NCBI GenBank assembly: GCA_016209015.1
Contig: JACQWY010000040.1
Location: 1 to 64,000, forward strand
DNA length: 64,000 bases
Reading direction: 5' to 3'
DNA from: Gammaproteobacteria bacterium
Lineage (GTDB): Bacteria > Pseudomonadota > Gammaproteobacteria > Ga0077536
The translations under genes were made by a program, and so were the position numbers. Shown here piece after piece: positions 44,356-55,700 of this stretch; positions within the stretch are counted from its first letter, which is position 1, and each line of letters opens with the position of its first letter. The notes beneath the pieces are model-generated. The model did not search any database and was not told where the DNA came from. It saw nothing but the letters and a program-made list of their open reading frames with translations.

Positions 44356-45229
44356 ACGACGCGGCTTTGCGCCTGCGCCCTGCTTTCGCCGGGGCGCCGA
44401 CGCTCTTCTTCAGCGCCGCGACGAGATCGATGATCTCGGCGCCCGCGGGCTCCTCCTCCTCGTCGACTTCGACCGGGCGCTGGTGTTTCGCCTTCGCTGC
44501 GACGAGCGCCCGCAGCGCCTCGGTGTAGCGATCCTCGAACGCCGCCGGATCGAAGGGCGCGGACTTGCGGCGGATGAGCTCGCGGGCGAGCCCGACGAGC
44601 TCGCGGTCCGAGCGCTCGTCGGCGATCGCGGCGAACACCGGCGCGGCGGCACGCACCTCGTCGGCGAAGCGCAGCGTTTCCATGAGGAGGCCGTCACCGC
44701 AGGGCTTCAGCGCGCACACGTACTCGCGGCCGCGCATGACGAGCTGCCCGAGCCCGAGCTTGCCGCTCTCGCGCAGCGCGTCGCGGAGCACGCGGTAGGC
44801 GTCCTCGGCGAGATCGCCGTCGGGTGCCGCGTAATACGGCTGATCGAAATAGATCGGATCGATTTCGCCGTGGTCGACGAACTGCACGAGCTCGAACGTG
44901 CGCTTCGCTTCGAGCTTCACGGCGTCGAGCTCCGCTTCCTCGAGCAGGACGTAATGTCCCTTGCTCACCTCGTAGCCCTTCAGGATCTCCGAATTGTCGA
45001 CGGGTCCGATGCCCGGCGCGACTTTCTCGTAGCGGATGCGCTTGCCGCTCGGCCCGTGCACCTGGTGGAAAGTGAGGCGTGCGCCGGACTTGATCGCGGA
45101 ATAGAGGAGCACCGGCACGGCGACGAGCGAGAGCCGGATCTGGCCGCTCCACGAGGGCCGGCGCGCCGCGGTCTGCGGCGCGGCCCGCGGCGCCTTCTTC
45201 GCCGCGGGCTTGCGGCGGCGCGTCGCCAT
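44354..45229 (-). CDS. ku: Ku DNA-end-binding protein
   Basis: A 291-residue bacterial Ku homodimer subunit. The core has SWSGQIRLSLVAVPVLLYSA, FHQVHGPSGKRIRYEKVA, ILKGYEVSKGHYVLLEEAEL and AFEDRYTEALRALV. N- and C-termini are Lys/Arg-rich tails. It binds double-strand breaks and recruits LigD for end joining; no LigD is in the window. It lies 60 bp after the zinc-ribbon gene and is probably on its transcript, giving it the sigma-54-like promoter at 45558. Confidence 0.94.
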   Translation of the reverse strand: MATRRRKPAAKKAPRAAPQTAARRPSWSGQIRLSLVAVPVLLYSAIKSGARLTFHQVHGPSGKRIRYEKVAPGIGPVDNSEILKGYEVSKGHYVLLEEAELDAVKLEAKRTFELVQFVDHGEIDPIYFDQPYYAAPDGDLAEDAYRVLRDALRESGKLGLGQLVMRGREYVCALKPCGDGLLMETLRFADEVRAAAPVFAAIADERSDRELVGLARELIRRKSAPFDPAAFEDRYTEALRALVAAKAKHQRPVEVDEEEEPAGAEIIDLVAALKKSVGAPAKAGRRRKAAS

Positions 45230-45289
45230 CAGGGGGCGTTCACGGCAATAACTACATACCTGTGCAAGCGTTACGATCGGCTCCCGCGT

Positions 45290-45526
45290 TCAGCTCGAGC
45301 GATCCTTCAGCGTCGTCTCGCCCTGCGCCGAGGCGCAATGCGCGCAACAATAAATGTGGCCCGCGTTCTCCACGCCGTGGCCGATCACCGCGCAGCCGCA
45401 GTGCTCGCAGCGCGGCGCGAGCCGCTGAATCGCACACTCGAAACTGTCGAACCAGAAGTCGCGTCCCTCTTTCACGATCTGGAACGCCTTGTCGTAATCG
45501 TTGCCACAACTCGCACATGTCGGCAT
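45290..45526 (-). CDS. Small zinc-ribbon protein
   Basis: A 78-residue protein starting MPTCASCGNDYDKAFQIVKE, with GCGGAGGA upstream. CASC, FEC, CEHCGC and CCAHC provide Cys for one or two zinc sites. No family name is certain. It precedes ku in the same direction. Confidence 0.72.
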   Translation of the reverse strand: MPTCASCGNDYDKAFQIVKEGRDFWFDSFECAIQRLAPRCEHCGCAVIGHGVENAGHIYCCAHCASAQGETTLKDRSS

Positions 45527-45557
45527 GGGATGTCCTCCGCGGTTTGGACCGATAAAT

Positions 45558-45573
45558 TGCAAGCGATGTGCCA
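45558..45573 (-). promoter_or_regulatory. Sigma-54-like -24/-12 element, zinc-ribbon/ku unit
   Basis: TGGCACATCGCTTGCA on the minus strand is a full consensus match, 33 bp before the start at 45526. It is divergent from the element at 45605. Confidence 0.78.
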
Positions 45574-45604
45574 CCGCCGCCGGCGTCTTCCGGCACGCAG
45601 ACCG

Positions 45605-45620
45605 TGGCATGCCGCTTGCT
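45605..45620 (+). promoter_or_regulatory. Sigma-54-like -24/-12 element, BON/DUF1003 unit
   Basis: TGGCATGCCGCTTGCT matches TGGC-N7-TTGC exactly, 70 bp before the start at 45689, back to back with the element at 45558. Confidence 0.75.
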
Positions 45621-45688
45621 CCGTCCGCGTTCGCGCGGCGCGACGATCGCGCCGTTCATTCTTGCGAAATCATGAGAGGAGACGTGCA

Positions 45689-46867
45689 ATGGCTCAGAGA
45701 CAGTCGAGAGAGCGCTTCGATCCCTACGACCAGTACGGCGCCGGAAACGACGAGCAGTGGGGCGGCCGCGGCCGCCGCGACGATGAACGCGAAGCCTGGG
45801 GCGGCGGCCGCATGCGCGGCGAAGGCTGGCGCGGCGGTGAACGCGGCGGCGAGTACGAGCCCGGACGTTCCTACGACGCGAACGCGAGCCGCTATCGCGG
45901 CGGCTACGGCGGCCAGAACGAACAATGGTCCGACGATTACCAGTCCGACTGGCGGCGCCGGAACATGGACGAGGACCGCTATCGCGGCGGCTACAGCGGC
46001 GGCACGCAGGAATACGGTCGCGCCGGCGGCATGGGCGGCCAGGGCCGCGGCGAGTATTCCGGTCAGGGCGGCTTCGGCGGTGCGCAGCAGGGCTGGGGCC
46101 GCGAGCGCGACTGGGCCGGCGGTCACGGCAGCGAGAACTGGAACCGCGGCCAGCAGAGCGGCTACGGCGGCGGCCAGACCTGGAACCGCAGCGGCTACGG
46201 CGGTGGCGGTTACGGCGGCCAGCAGGGCGGCGGCGGCTACGGCAGCCAGAACTACGGCGGCAGCTATCCGAGCGGCGATCGCGAATCCTTCGGCCAGGGC
46301 GGCGGCTACGGCGCGTGGCAGGATCCCTACGGCCACCCGGCTTACGGCGGCTCGCGCAATCCCTACGCCTACGGCAGCGGTTACGGCGGCAGATCGACCG
46401 ACAGCTCCTGGGGTCGCGGCGAAGAGTCCGGCATGGGCGGCATCCGCGGCTCGCTCGGCTCCGCGCAGCGCGGCCAGGGCCGGCAGTCGTTCCACGGCGT
46501 CGGTCCGCAGGGCTACGAACGTTCGGACGACAAGCTGAAGGAGATGGTCTGCGAGCGTCTCACCGAGGACTCCGAGATCGACCCGAGTCAGGTTCACGTC
46601 GAGGTCAGCCGCGGTGAGGTCACGCTGACGGGACAGGTCCGGGATCGCGAGACGAAATTTCGCATCGAGGATCTCGTCGACAAGTGCGGCGGCGTGAAAG
46701 AGATCCACAACAACGTCCGCGTGCAATCCGGAACCGGCCAGACCGGGCAGCAGCACGGCACGCAGCGCGCCATGCAGAGCGGCGAGTCCGGCCAGCTCGG
46801 CGGCAGCACGTCCGGCTCGGGACGCAGCGCGGAGAAATCCCCGGATCAGTCGAAGCAGCAGCGCTGA
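45689..46867 (+). CDS. RGG/GY-rich protein with C-terminal BON domain
   Basis: A 392-residue protein with AGGAG before the ATG. Residues of about 1-275 are low-complexity and built of Gly, Tyr, Arg, Gln, Ser and Trp, with many GYGG and RGG steps (SGYGGGGYGGQQGGGGYG), similar in composition to FUS-like condensate-forming regions. A BON domain follows (DDKLKEMVCERLTEDSEIDP; VEVSRGEVTLTGQVRDRETK) and the tail is Ser/Gln/Thr-rich. There is no signal peptide, although BON proteins are usually periplasmic. It is probably a stress protein. Confidence 0.8.
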   Translation: MAQRQSRERFDPYDQYGAGNDEQWGGRGRRDDEREAWGGGRMRGEGWRGGERGGEYEPGRSYDANASRYRGGYGGQNEQWSDDYQSDWRRRNMDEDRYRGGYSGGTQEYGRAGGMGGQGRGEYSGQGGFGGAQQGWGRERDWAGGHGSENWNRGQQSGYGGGQTWNRSGYGGGGYGGQQGGGGYGSQNYGGSYPSGDRESFGQGGGYGAWQDPYGHPAYGGSRNPYAYGSGYGGRSTDSSWGRGEESGMGGIRGSLGSAQRGQGRQSFHGVGPQGYERSDDKLKEMVCERLTEDSEIDPSQVHVEVSRGEVTLTGQVRDRETKFRIEDLVDKCGGVKEIHNNVRVQSGTGQTGQQHGTQRAMQSGESGQLGGSTSGSGRSAEKSPDQSKQQR

Positions 46868-46911
46868 GGCGCGCGGGGTCGCGGCCACCCGGCCGCGGCC
46901 CCACCCGGCGC

Positions 46912-47505
46912 ATGCTGCCCACGGATCCCGGTACGAAGCTCGCCTCGCCGCCCCCTCTGCCGCGCGATCACGACGGCGACGAGCAGACGGCGCGCAATGT
47001 CCGTTCGATCGCCGAGATCGAGCGCACCGCGCGCGACAACGTCTCGTTCGCCGAGCGGATTGCGCGACGCGTCGCGGCGTTCTGCGGCAGCGTGACGTTC
47101 GTCTGGCTGCACGTCGTGTGGTTCGGCGGCTGGATGCTCGCGAACTCGCACTGGCTGCCGGATCCGCCCGATCCCTTTCCCTATACCTTCCTCACGCTCA
47201 TCGTCTCGCTCGAGGCGATCTTCCTCTCGGCGTTCATCCTCATCAGCCAGAACCAGGAGGCACGTGTCGCGGACCGCCGCAACCAGCTCGATCTCCAGAT
47301 CAACCTGCTCGCCGAGCAGGAGGCGACGAAGACGCTGTGCCTGCTGGAGAAGATTTGCACCCGCCTCGACATTCCGGTCCACGATCCGGAGCTCGCCGAG
47401 CTGAAGCGCGCGAGCGAGCCCGAAGCGATGCTCGAGCTCATCGATCGCAACATGGACGAGCGGGAGAGCGATCCGCCGCCGGCCGACGCGCCTCAGGACG
47501 CCTGA
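46912..47505 (+). CDS. DUF1003 membrane protein
   Basis: A 197-residue protein: NVRSIAEIERTARDNVSFAE, two transmembrane helices (VTFVWLHVVWFGGWMLANS; FLTLIVSLEAIFLSAFILI), then the conserved SQNQEARVADRRNQLDLQIN and a cytoplasmic helix. This is the DUF1003 family (function unknown). It follows the BON gene by 44 bp, with a GC-rich hairpin (46876-46902, no T-run) in between that may reduce read-through. Confidence 0.85.
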   Translation: MLPTDPGTKLASPPPLPRDHDGDEQTARNVRSIAEIERTARDNVSFAERIARRVAAFCGSVTFVWLHVVWFGGWMLANSHWLPDPPDPFPYTFLTLIVSLEAIFLSAFILISQNQEARVADRRNQLDLQINLLAEQEATKTLCLLEKICTRLDIPVHDPELAELKRASEPEAMLELIDRNMDERESDPPPADAPQDA

Positions 47506-47685
47506 TCGCCGAGCAGACGCACGAGCGTGTCGCTCCGCACCGGCGCCGCGCACGAGGAACCCGGTCGCAAGCGGCGTCCTGCCGCAGCCCGCTCCGCCGC
47601 AGACGAGCGCTTCGCCGCGTGCAACGCGCGGATCGACGACCTGCCGCGGGCAGCCGATTTCCGGCGCCGCGTGCCGGACCGCTGC

Positions 47686-48008
47686 TCACGCGGCGTCTCC
47701 GCCGCCATCTCCGACATCGTCGATCGCGGCATGCACGGGCTCGAGGAAGACCCGGCGCGCCCGGGGAAATTCGCGCTGCAGGGCACGCCTGCAATCGGCG
47801 ATGTCCTGAAGCAGGCGATGCCCGTCCGCGCGCTCGCGCATGCGGGCGCGAATCGCCACCGCGAGATAATCGCCTTCCTGCGTCGTGATCACGCGCCCGA
47901 GCCCGTCGCCGCCGCTCCGGCGAATTTCGCGGCGGCGATCACGGCGTTGCTCGCGAGCGCGACGAGGGTCGTGCGCGTCGGATCGGCCGCGTCGCGACGC
48001 CGTGCCAT
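47686..48008 (-). pseudogene. Cation-diffusion-facilitator transporter pseudogene with internal deletion
   Basis: From ATG 48008 the minus strand reads MARRRDAADP, then TRTTLVALASNAVIAAAKFA, the first helix of a cation diffusion facilitator. It then hits a stop. A second frame continues with GRVITTQEGDYLAVAIRARM and FPRARRVFLEP, the cytoplasmic C-terminal domain. The junction near 47890 removes most of the membrane core, some 200 residues in a normal transporter, so the product cannot transport. Confidence 0.75.
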
Positions 48009-48030
48009 GGCGCCTCCCGCCCTGCACCGC

Positions 48031-49785
48031 TCATCGCTCTCCCGCCGGTGCGGCGAGCGCTCGCACCGCGTCCAAGAGCGCGAGCGGTTCCACGGGCTTC
48101 GCGAGATGGGCCTGGAAGCCGGCGGCGAGCGCGCGCGCGCGGTCGTCCGGCCCGGCATAGGCAGTGAGTGCGACGGCCGGCAACGCCCCGCCCTCCGCCG
48201 CGGGCAGCGCACGCAGGCGGCGCACGAGCGTATAGCCGTCCTCGCCCGGCATCTCGATGTCGGCGATGAGCACGTGCGGCAGCGCGCGCGGCACGAGCGC
48301 GTAGGCCTCGGACGCGGACGACGCGACGTGCGCCGCCGCGCCCCATTTTTCGAGCAGCGCCGCGACCGCCTCGCGGCCGTCGGCTTCATCGTCCACGACG
48401 AGCACGCGCACGCCGCTCAGCGCGGATTCGGGCTTCTCTCGAGCGTCCTGCGTCGTCGCGGGCTGCAGTGCGGCGGGCCACTCGACGGCGGCGCGCGGCA
48501 GACGCACCACGAAGCGCGCGCCGGGACGGTCGCTGCGGTTCGCGGCGTCGACCCGGCCGCCATGCATTTCGACGAGATGGCGGACGATCGCGAGGCCGAG
48601 GCCGAGGCCTTGATGCGGCCGCGTGCTCGAGGAATCCCCCTGCCGGAAGCGCTCGAAGATGTAGGGCAGGAACTCCGGCGCGATGCCGGGCCCGTCGTCG
48701 AGCACGGTGAGCTCGACGGCCGTCTCGTCGCCGCCGAGCGCGACCCAGACGTTGCCGCCCTGTTGCGCGAATTTCACGCCGTTCGAGACGAGATTCCACA
48801 CCACCTGCTGCAGGCGCTGCGCGTCGCCGGTGAGCGTGACCGGCGCGGTGCCGAGCGCGGCGTGCAGCGCGACGTCCTTCGCCGCCGCGGTCGGGCGCAG
48901 CGTGTCGATCGCCGCCTCGACGACGGTGTTGAGATCCAGCGGCGCGAGCTCGAGCCTGAGCCTGCCGGTGATGATCCGGGACACGTCCAGGATCTCGCCG
49001 ACGAGCCGGCCCTGCAGACGCGCGTTGCGCTCGATCGTCTCGACCGCTTTCGCGCGCGTCGCGGCATCGACGCCGGGCACTTTCAGGATTTCGATCCAGC
49101 CGCTGATCGCGTGCAGCGGCGTGCGCAGCTCGTGGGAGATCGTCGCCAGGAACTCGTCCTTCAGGCGGTTCGCGGCCTCGGCCTCGCGCCGCGCGTCCTC
49201 GGCGCGCACGAGCAGCTTCTCGATCTGCGCCGTGCGCGCCTCGACGCGCTGCTCGAGCTCGCGATTGAGATTCTCGAGCGCGTGGTTCTTCCGGAACAGC
49301 TCCGCGAACACCGCGACCTTCGCGCGCAGGATTTCCGGGATGATCGGCACGGAGACGTAATCGACCGCGCCGGAGTCATAGCCCTTGAGTCGCGCGTCGT
49401 CCTCCACCGTCACGCCCGAGACGAGGATGAGGGAGGTCTTCGAGAGGCGCGGGTGCTCGCGGATCATGCTCGTCAGCTCGAAGCCGTCGATCTCCGGCAT
49501 GCAGACGTCGATCAGCACGACCGCGACCTCGATCTTCAGCAGGATCTGCAGCGCCTCGAGACCGGACGCGGCGCGGACGAGACGCTCGCCGAGGCCCGCG
49601 AGGATAGACTCGTAGCTCAGGAGCTTCGCCGGCTGGTCGTCGACGAGCAGGATGTTCACGGGGGTCTTGTCGGGCACGGCGTCCTCCGGCATCACCTCCG
49701 GCGCAGCCTCGCCGCCGGCCGCCCCGGAATGCGGATCGGGGGCGGCGCCGCCGGCCCGGCCGTTCGCGGCGGGCAGCGCGCTCAC
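48031..49785 (-). CDS. REC-HK-REC hybrid kinase
   Basis: A 584-residue protein starting at GTG 49785, which overlaps the stop of the HAMP-array kinase (GTGA). It has a receiver ([20 protein letters not shown], Asp in [14 protein letters not shown]), a coiled coil, HisKA with [20 protein letters not shown], HATPase ([28 protein letters not shown]) and a second receiver ([12 protein letters not shown], Asp in [14 protein letters not shown]). It probably takes phosphate from, or passes it to, the upstream giant kinase. Confidence 0.9.
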   Translation of the reverse strand: MSALPAANGRAGGAAPDPHSGAAGGEAAPEVMPEDAVPDKTPVNILLVDDQPAKLLSYESILAGLGERLVRAASGLEALQILLKIEVAVVLIDVCMPEIDGFELTSMIREHPRLSKTSLILVSGVTVEDDARLKGYDSGAVDYVSVPIIPEILRAKVAVFAELFRKNHALENLNRELEQRVEARTAQIEKLLVRAEDARREAEAANRLKDEFLATISHELRTPLHAISGWIEILKVPGVDAATRAKAVETIERNARLQGRLVGEILDVSRIITGRLRLELAPLDLNTVVEAAIDTLRPTAAAKDVALHAALGTAPVTLTGDAQRLQQVVWNLVSNGVKFAQQGGNVWVALGGDETAVELTVLDDGPGIAPEFLPYIFERFRQGDSSSTRPHQGLGLGLAIVRHLVEMHGGRVDAANRSDRPGARFVVRLPRAAVEWPAALQPATTQDAREKPESALSGVRVLVVDDEADGREAVAALLEKWGAAAHVASSASEAYALVPRALPHVLIADIEMPGEDGYTLVRRLRALPAAEGGALPAVALTAYAGPDDRARALAAGFQAHLAKPVEPLALLDAVRALAAPAGER

Positions 49786-52700
49786 CGGTGCAGCCAGATG
49801 CGCAGCGCCGAGAGGAGCTGCTCGGTGTTCACGGGTTTCGCGAGATAGTCCGAGGCGCCGGCCTCGAGGCATTTCTCGCGATCGCCCTTCATGGCCTTCG
49901 CCGTGAGCGCGATGATCGGCAGGCGCTGGTGGCGCGCATTGCGGCGTATGGCCTGCATCGTCTCGTAGCCGTCCATTTCGGGCATCATGATGTCCATCAG
50001 CACGATCGCCGTGTCCGGGCGCTCTTCGAGCGTCGCTATCGCCTCGTGTCCGGTGTTCGCCGCGAGCACCTGCATGCCGCGCCGCTCGAGCACGCTCGAC
50101 AGCGCGAAGATGTTGCGCACGTCGTCGTCGACGACGAGCACGGGCTTGCCGATGAGGTCCTCGTCCGAGCGGTGCAGGCGATCGAGCATCTGCTGCTTCT
50201 CGGGCGGCAGATCGCCGACGACGCGGTGCAGGAACAGCGCGGTCTCGTCGAGCAGGCGCTCCGGCGACTCCACGCCCTTCACGACGACGCTGCGCGCCAT
50301 GCTGTGCAGACGCGCGTCCTCTTCCGGCGTCAGCTCCTTGCCCGTGAACACCACGACCGGCAGATCGCGCAGCTCCGCGTCGGCGCTGATCTCCTCCAGC
50401 ACCTCGAAGCCCGAACGGTCCGGCAGGCGCAGATCGAGCACCATGCAGTCGTGCGGCACCTCGCGCAGGCGCGCGAGCGCTTCCGCGCCGCTCGCCGCGG
50501 CGGAGATCTCGACGTCGTCGTGGCCGAGCAGCTCGCGGATGCCGAGCTGCTCGGCGGTGTTGTCCTCGGCGACGAGCAGGCGCTTGCGGCGCGGCCGCGC
50601 GTAATCCTTGATTCGCAGCAGCGCGGCGCGCAGGCCCTCGGGTGTCGTCGGCTTCGTGACGAACGCGAACGCGCCGCGCGCGAGGCCGTGCTGGCGGTCC
50701 TCCTCGAGCGTCACCATCTGCACGGGGATGTGACGCGTCGCCGGGTCGTGCTTCAACTGGCTCAGCACCGTCCAGCCCAGCATGTCGGGCAGGAAGACGT
50801 CGAGCGAGACCGCGGTCGGCCGGTATTCGCGGGCCAGCGCGAGCGCCTCGGCGCCGCGGGTCGCGACGAGTACCTTGAAGCCGTTGTCGCGCGCGAGATC
50901 GACGATCGCGCGGCAGTAGTGCGGATCGTCCTCGACGACGAGCAGCACGGCGTCGTCGGGCTCGAGCTCCTCGCGGTCGTCGGGGATGTGGACCTCGGCC
51001 GTGCGCTCCGGCAGCCGCACGACGACCTGGCGCGCGATCTGCGGCCGCTCGCCGGCCGCGGACCGCGCCTCGGGGCCGGCCTCGAGCGACAGCGAGGGCC
51101 CCGCGTATTTCGTCGGCAGATAGAGCGTGAACGTGCTGCCGACCGCGGGCTGGCTCGAGAGCTGCAGCTCGCCGCCGAGCAGGAACGCGAGCTCGCGGCT
51201 GATCGCGAGCCCGAGGCCCGTGCCGCCGTACTTGCGGCTCGTGCTCGCGTCCGCCTGCTGGAAGGCCTCGAAGACGATGCGCTGCTTGTCCGCCGGTATG
51301 CCGATGCCGGTGTCGGAGACCGCGAACGCGACGATGCCGTCCGCGTGCTTCAACACCGGATGCTCGACGTTCCAGCCGCTCGTCCCGGCGAGCACCTGCA
51401 GACGCACACCGCCGTGGGCCGTGAACTTGAACGCGTTCGAGAGCAGATTCTTCAACACCTGCATGAGGCGCTTCGAATCCGTGGTGATGCCGCGGCCGAC
51501 GTTCGGATCGACCTCGATCGTGAAGCTGAGCCCCCGCGCCTCGGCGACGTGGCGGAACGCGCGCTCGACGGCGTCGAGCAGCTTCACGAACGGCAGCTCC
51601 TCCGCCTCGACCGTCACCGTGCCCGACTCGATCTTCGAGAGGTCGAGGATGTCGGTGATGAGGTTCAGCAGGTCCGTGCCGGCGCCGTGGATCGTCTTCG
51701 CGAACTCGATCTGCTTGTCGCTGAGGTTGCCCTCGACGTTCTCCGAGAGCTGCTGGCCGAGGATCAGGATGCTGTTCAGCGGCGTGCGCAGCTCGTGCGA
51801 CATGTTCGCGAGAAACTCCGACTTGTATTTCGAGGTCAGCGCGAGCTCGTCCGCCTTCTCCTCGAGCGCGCGGCGCGCCTGCTCGATCTGCTGGTTCTTG
51901 CGCTCGACTTCGGCGTTCTGCTCGGCGAGCTGCTGCGCCTTCTGCGCGAGCTGCTCGTTCTTCTCCTGCAACTCCTTCTGCTGGGTCGTGAGCTCCTGCG
52001 CGAGCTGCTGGGACTGCGCGAGCAGCGCCTCGGTGCGCATCGTCGCCTCGATGCTGTTCAGCACGATGCCGACGCTCGCCGTGAGCTGCTCGAGGAACAT
52101 GAGATGCTGGCCGGTGAACGTGTTGACGGTCGCGAGCTCGACGACCGCCTTCACCGTGCCCTCGAACAGCACGGGCAGCACGACGATGTCGCGCGGCGCG
52201 GCCTGGAAGAGACCGGAGAAGATCGGCGGCCCGGCCGCCGGCGGATCGGAGATGAGGATCCGGCTCCGGTCCGCGGCGCACTGGCCGATCAGCCCCTGAC
52301 CGGGCGCGAGCTCGCGCGGCACGAGCTCGATCTCGTGGCTGCCCGCGTACATCGCGAGCAGGAACAGCCGGAAACCGTCCGCCGTCGCGCTCATGTGGTA
52401 GATCACGGCGTGCTGGGCGTTGACGAGCGGCGCGAGCTCGGAGAGCAGGATGCGCCCGACGGTCTCGAGATCGCGCTGGCCCTGCAGCATGCCGGTGACG
52501 CGTGCGAGATTGCTCTTCAGCCAGTCCTGCTCGCTGTTGCGCTCCGTCGTCAGGCGCAGGTTCGTGATCATGGTGTTGATGTTGTCCTTGAGCTCGGCGA
52601 CCTCGCCGCGCGCGTCGACCTGGATGGCGCGCGTCAGATCGCCCTTCGTCACCGCGGTCGCGACCTCGGCGATCGCGCGCACCTGGTTCGTGAGGTTGTC

Positions 52701-55700
52701 GGCGAGCAGGTTCACGTTGCCGGTGAGGTCCTTCCAGGTGCCGGCCGCGCCCGGCACGTTCGCCTGGCCGCCGAGCCGGCCCTCGACGCCGACTTCGCGC
52801 GCGACGCTCGTCACCTGGTCCGCGAACGTCGCGAGCGTGTCCGTCATGTTGTTGATCGTCTCGGCGAGCGCCGCGACCTCGCCTTTCGCGCGCACGGTGA
52901 GGTTCTGCTTCAGATCGCCGTCCGCGACCGCGGTCACGACCTTCACGATGCCGCGCACCTGCTCGGTCAGGTTCGCGGCCATCACGTTCACGTTGTCCGT
53001 GAGATCCTTCCAGATGCCGGCGACGCCGGGCACGTCGGCCTGGCCCCCGAGCTTGCCCTCGGTGCCGACCTCGCGCGCGACCCGCGTCACTTCGGCCGCG
53101 AACGCGTTCAACTGGTCGACCATGATGTTGAGCGTGTTCTTGAGCTCGAGCATCTCGCCCTTCACGTCGACAGTGATCTTCCGCGAGAGATCGCCGCGCG
53201 CGACCGCGGTCGTCACCGCCGCGATGTTGCGGACCTGGCCCGTGAGGTTGTTCGCCATGGAGTTCACGGAATCGGTGAGGTCCTTCCACGTGCCCGCGAC
53301 GCCCGGCACGTTCGCCTGCCCGCCGAGGCGCCCTTCCGTGCCGACCTCGCGCGCGACGCGCGTCACTTCCGCGGCGAAGGAGCGGAGCTGCTCGACCATC
53401 GTGTTCAGCGTCTCCTTCAGGAGCAGGATCTCGCCCCGCACGTCGACGGTGATCTTCTTCGAGAGATCCCCGTTCGCGATCGCGGTCGCGACCTCCGCGA
53501 TGTTGCGGACCTGGGCGGTGAGGTTCGAGGCCATGAAGTTGACCGAGTCCGTGAGGTCCTTCCACGTGCCCGCCACGCCGTGCACCGCGGCCTGGCCGCC
53601 GAGCTTGCCCTCGGTGCCGACTTCGCGCGCGACGCGCGTCACTTCCGCGGCGAACGCGTTCAACTGATCGACCATCGTGTTGATGGTCTCCTTCAATTGC
53701 AGAATCTCGCCCTTCACGTCGACGGTGATCTTGCGCGAGAGATCGCCGCGCGCGACGGCAGTCGTCACCTCCGCGATGTTGCGCACCTGCGCCGTGAGCG
53801 AGCTCGCCATGGTGTTCACGGAGTCCGTCAGGTCCTTCCACGTGCCCGCCATGCCCGGCACATTCGCCTGGCCCCCGAGACGGCCCTCGGTGCCGACCTC
53901 GCGCGCCACCCGCGTGACTTCGCCCGCGAACGCGTTCAACTGGTCGACCACGGTGTTCAGCGTTTCCTTGAGCAAGAGGATCTCGCCGCGCACGTCGACG
54001 GTGATCTTCTTCGAGAGGTCCCCGCCGGCGATCGCGGTCGCGACCTCGGCAATGTTGCGGACCTGGGCCGTGAGGTTGTTCGCCATGGAGTTCACCGAGT
54101 CCGTGAGATCCTTCCACGTGCCCGCCACGCCCGGCACCGCGGCCTGGCCGCCGAGACGCCCTTCCGTACCGACCTCGCGCGCGACGCGTGTCACCTCGCC
54201 CGCGAACGCGTTCAACTGGTCGACCATCGTATTCAGCGTTTCCTTCAGCAGCAGGATCTCGCCGCGCACGTCGACGGTGATCTTGCGCGAGAGATCGCCG
54301 CGCGCGACCGCGGTCGCGACTTCGGCGATGTTGCGCACCTGTCCCGTCAGATTGCCGGCCATGGAGTTCACGGAGTCCGTGAGATCCTTCCACGTGCCCG
54401 CGACGCCGTGCACCTGCGCCTGCCCGCCGAGCTTGCCCTCGGTGCCGACCTCGCGCGCGACGCGCGTCACCTCGCCCGCGAACGCGTTCAACTGGTCGAC
54501 CATCGTGTTGATGGTCTCCTTCAGGCGCAGGATCTCGCCGCTGACGTCGACGGTGATCTTGCGCGAGAGATCGCCGTTCGCGATCGCGGTCGCGACGTCC
54601 GCGATGTTGCGGACCTGCGCCGTGAGGTTGTTCGCCATGGAGTTCACGGAGTCGGTCAGGTCCTTCCAGGTGCCCGCGACCCCCGGCACGACCGCCTGGC
54701 CGCCGAGACGCCCCTCGGTGCCGACCTCGCGCGCGACGCGTGTCACTTCGGAGGCGAAAGAGCGGAGCTGGTCGACCATCGTGTTGATGGCCTCTTTCAA
54801 TTGCAGGATCTCACCGCGCACGTCCGCGGTGATCTTCTTGGAGAGATCCCCGCTCGCGACCGCAATCGTCACTTCCGCGATGTTGCGGACCTGCGCCGTG
54901 AGATTGCTGGCCATGAGGTTCACGTTGTCCGTGAGATCCTTCCACACGCCGCTCACTTCCCGCACCTGCGCCTGGCCGCCGAGCTTGCCGTCCGTGCCGA
55001 CTTCGCGTGCGACGCGCGTCACTTCCGCGGCGAACGCGTTCAACTGATCGACCATCGTGTTGATGGTCTCCTTCAACTGCAGGATTTCGCCGCGCACGTC
55101 GACGGTGATCTTGCGCGAGAGATCGCCGCGCGCGACGGCGGTCGTCACGTCCGCGATGTTCCGCACCTGGTCCGTGAGATTCCCGCACATCGCGTTCACG
55201 GAGTCGGTGAGATCCTTCCACGTGCCCGCAACCCCCGGCACGACGGCCTGACCGCCGAGACGCCCTTCCGTGCCGACCTCGCGCGCGACGCGCGTCACTT
55301 CGGAGGCGAAGGAGCGGAGCTGGTCGACCATCGTGTTGATGGCCTCCTTCAACTGCAGGATCTCGCCGCGTACGTCCACCGTGATCTTCTTCGAGAGATC
55401 GCCGTTCGCGACGGCGATGGTCACCTCCGCGATGTTGCGCACCTGCGCCGTGAGATTGCTCGCCATGAGGTTCACGTTCTCGGTGAGGTCCTTCCACACG
55501 CCGCTGACTTCGGGCACCTGCGCCTGGCCGCCGAGCTTGCCGTCCGTGCCGACTTCGCGCGCGACGCGCGTCACCTCGGACGTGAAGACTTCGAGCTGCT
55601 GGATCATCGTGTTCACGATCGTCGCGGAGCGCAGGAACTCGCCCTGCAGGCGCCGGCCCTCGACTTCGAGCGGCACCGTGCGCATGAGATCGCCGTCCGC

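Noticed and set aside
46876-46902. GC-rich hairpin between the BON and DUF1003 genes as a terminator
   Set aside because: There is no T-run, and the next gene starts 10 bp later; more likely only a pause or RNA-stability structure.
49782-49785. Possible frameshift joining the two kinases into one protein
   Set aside because: The GTGA overlap with a clean stop and a normal start explains the junction, and each protein has a full set of domains.
48031-54393. 2120-codon minus-strand frame running through the HAMP region
   Set aside because: Only its last 584 codons (from GTG 49785) are a real gene. Upstream it is the wrong frame of the HAMP repeats, giving His/Arg/Gly-rich sequence.
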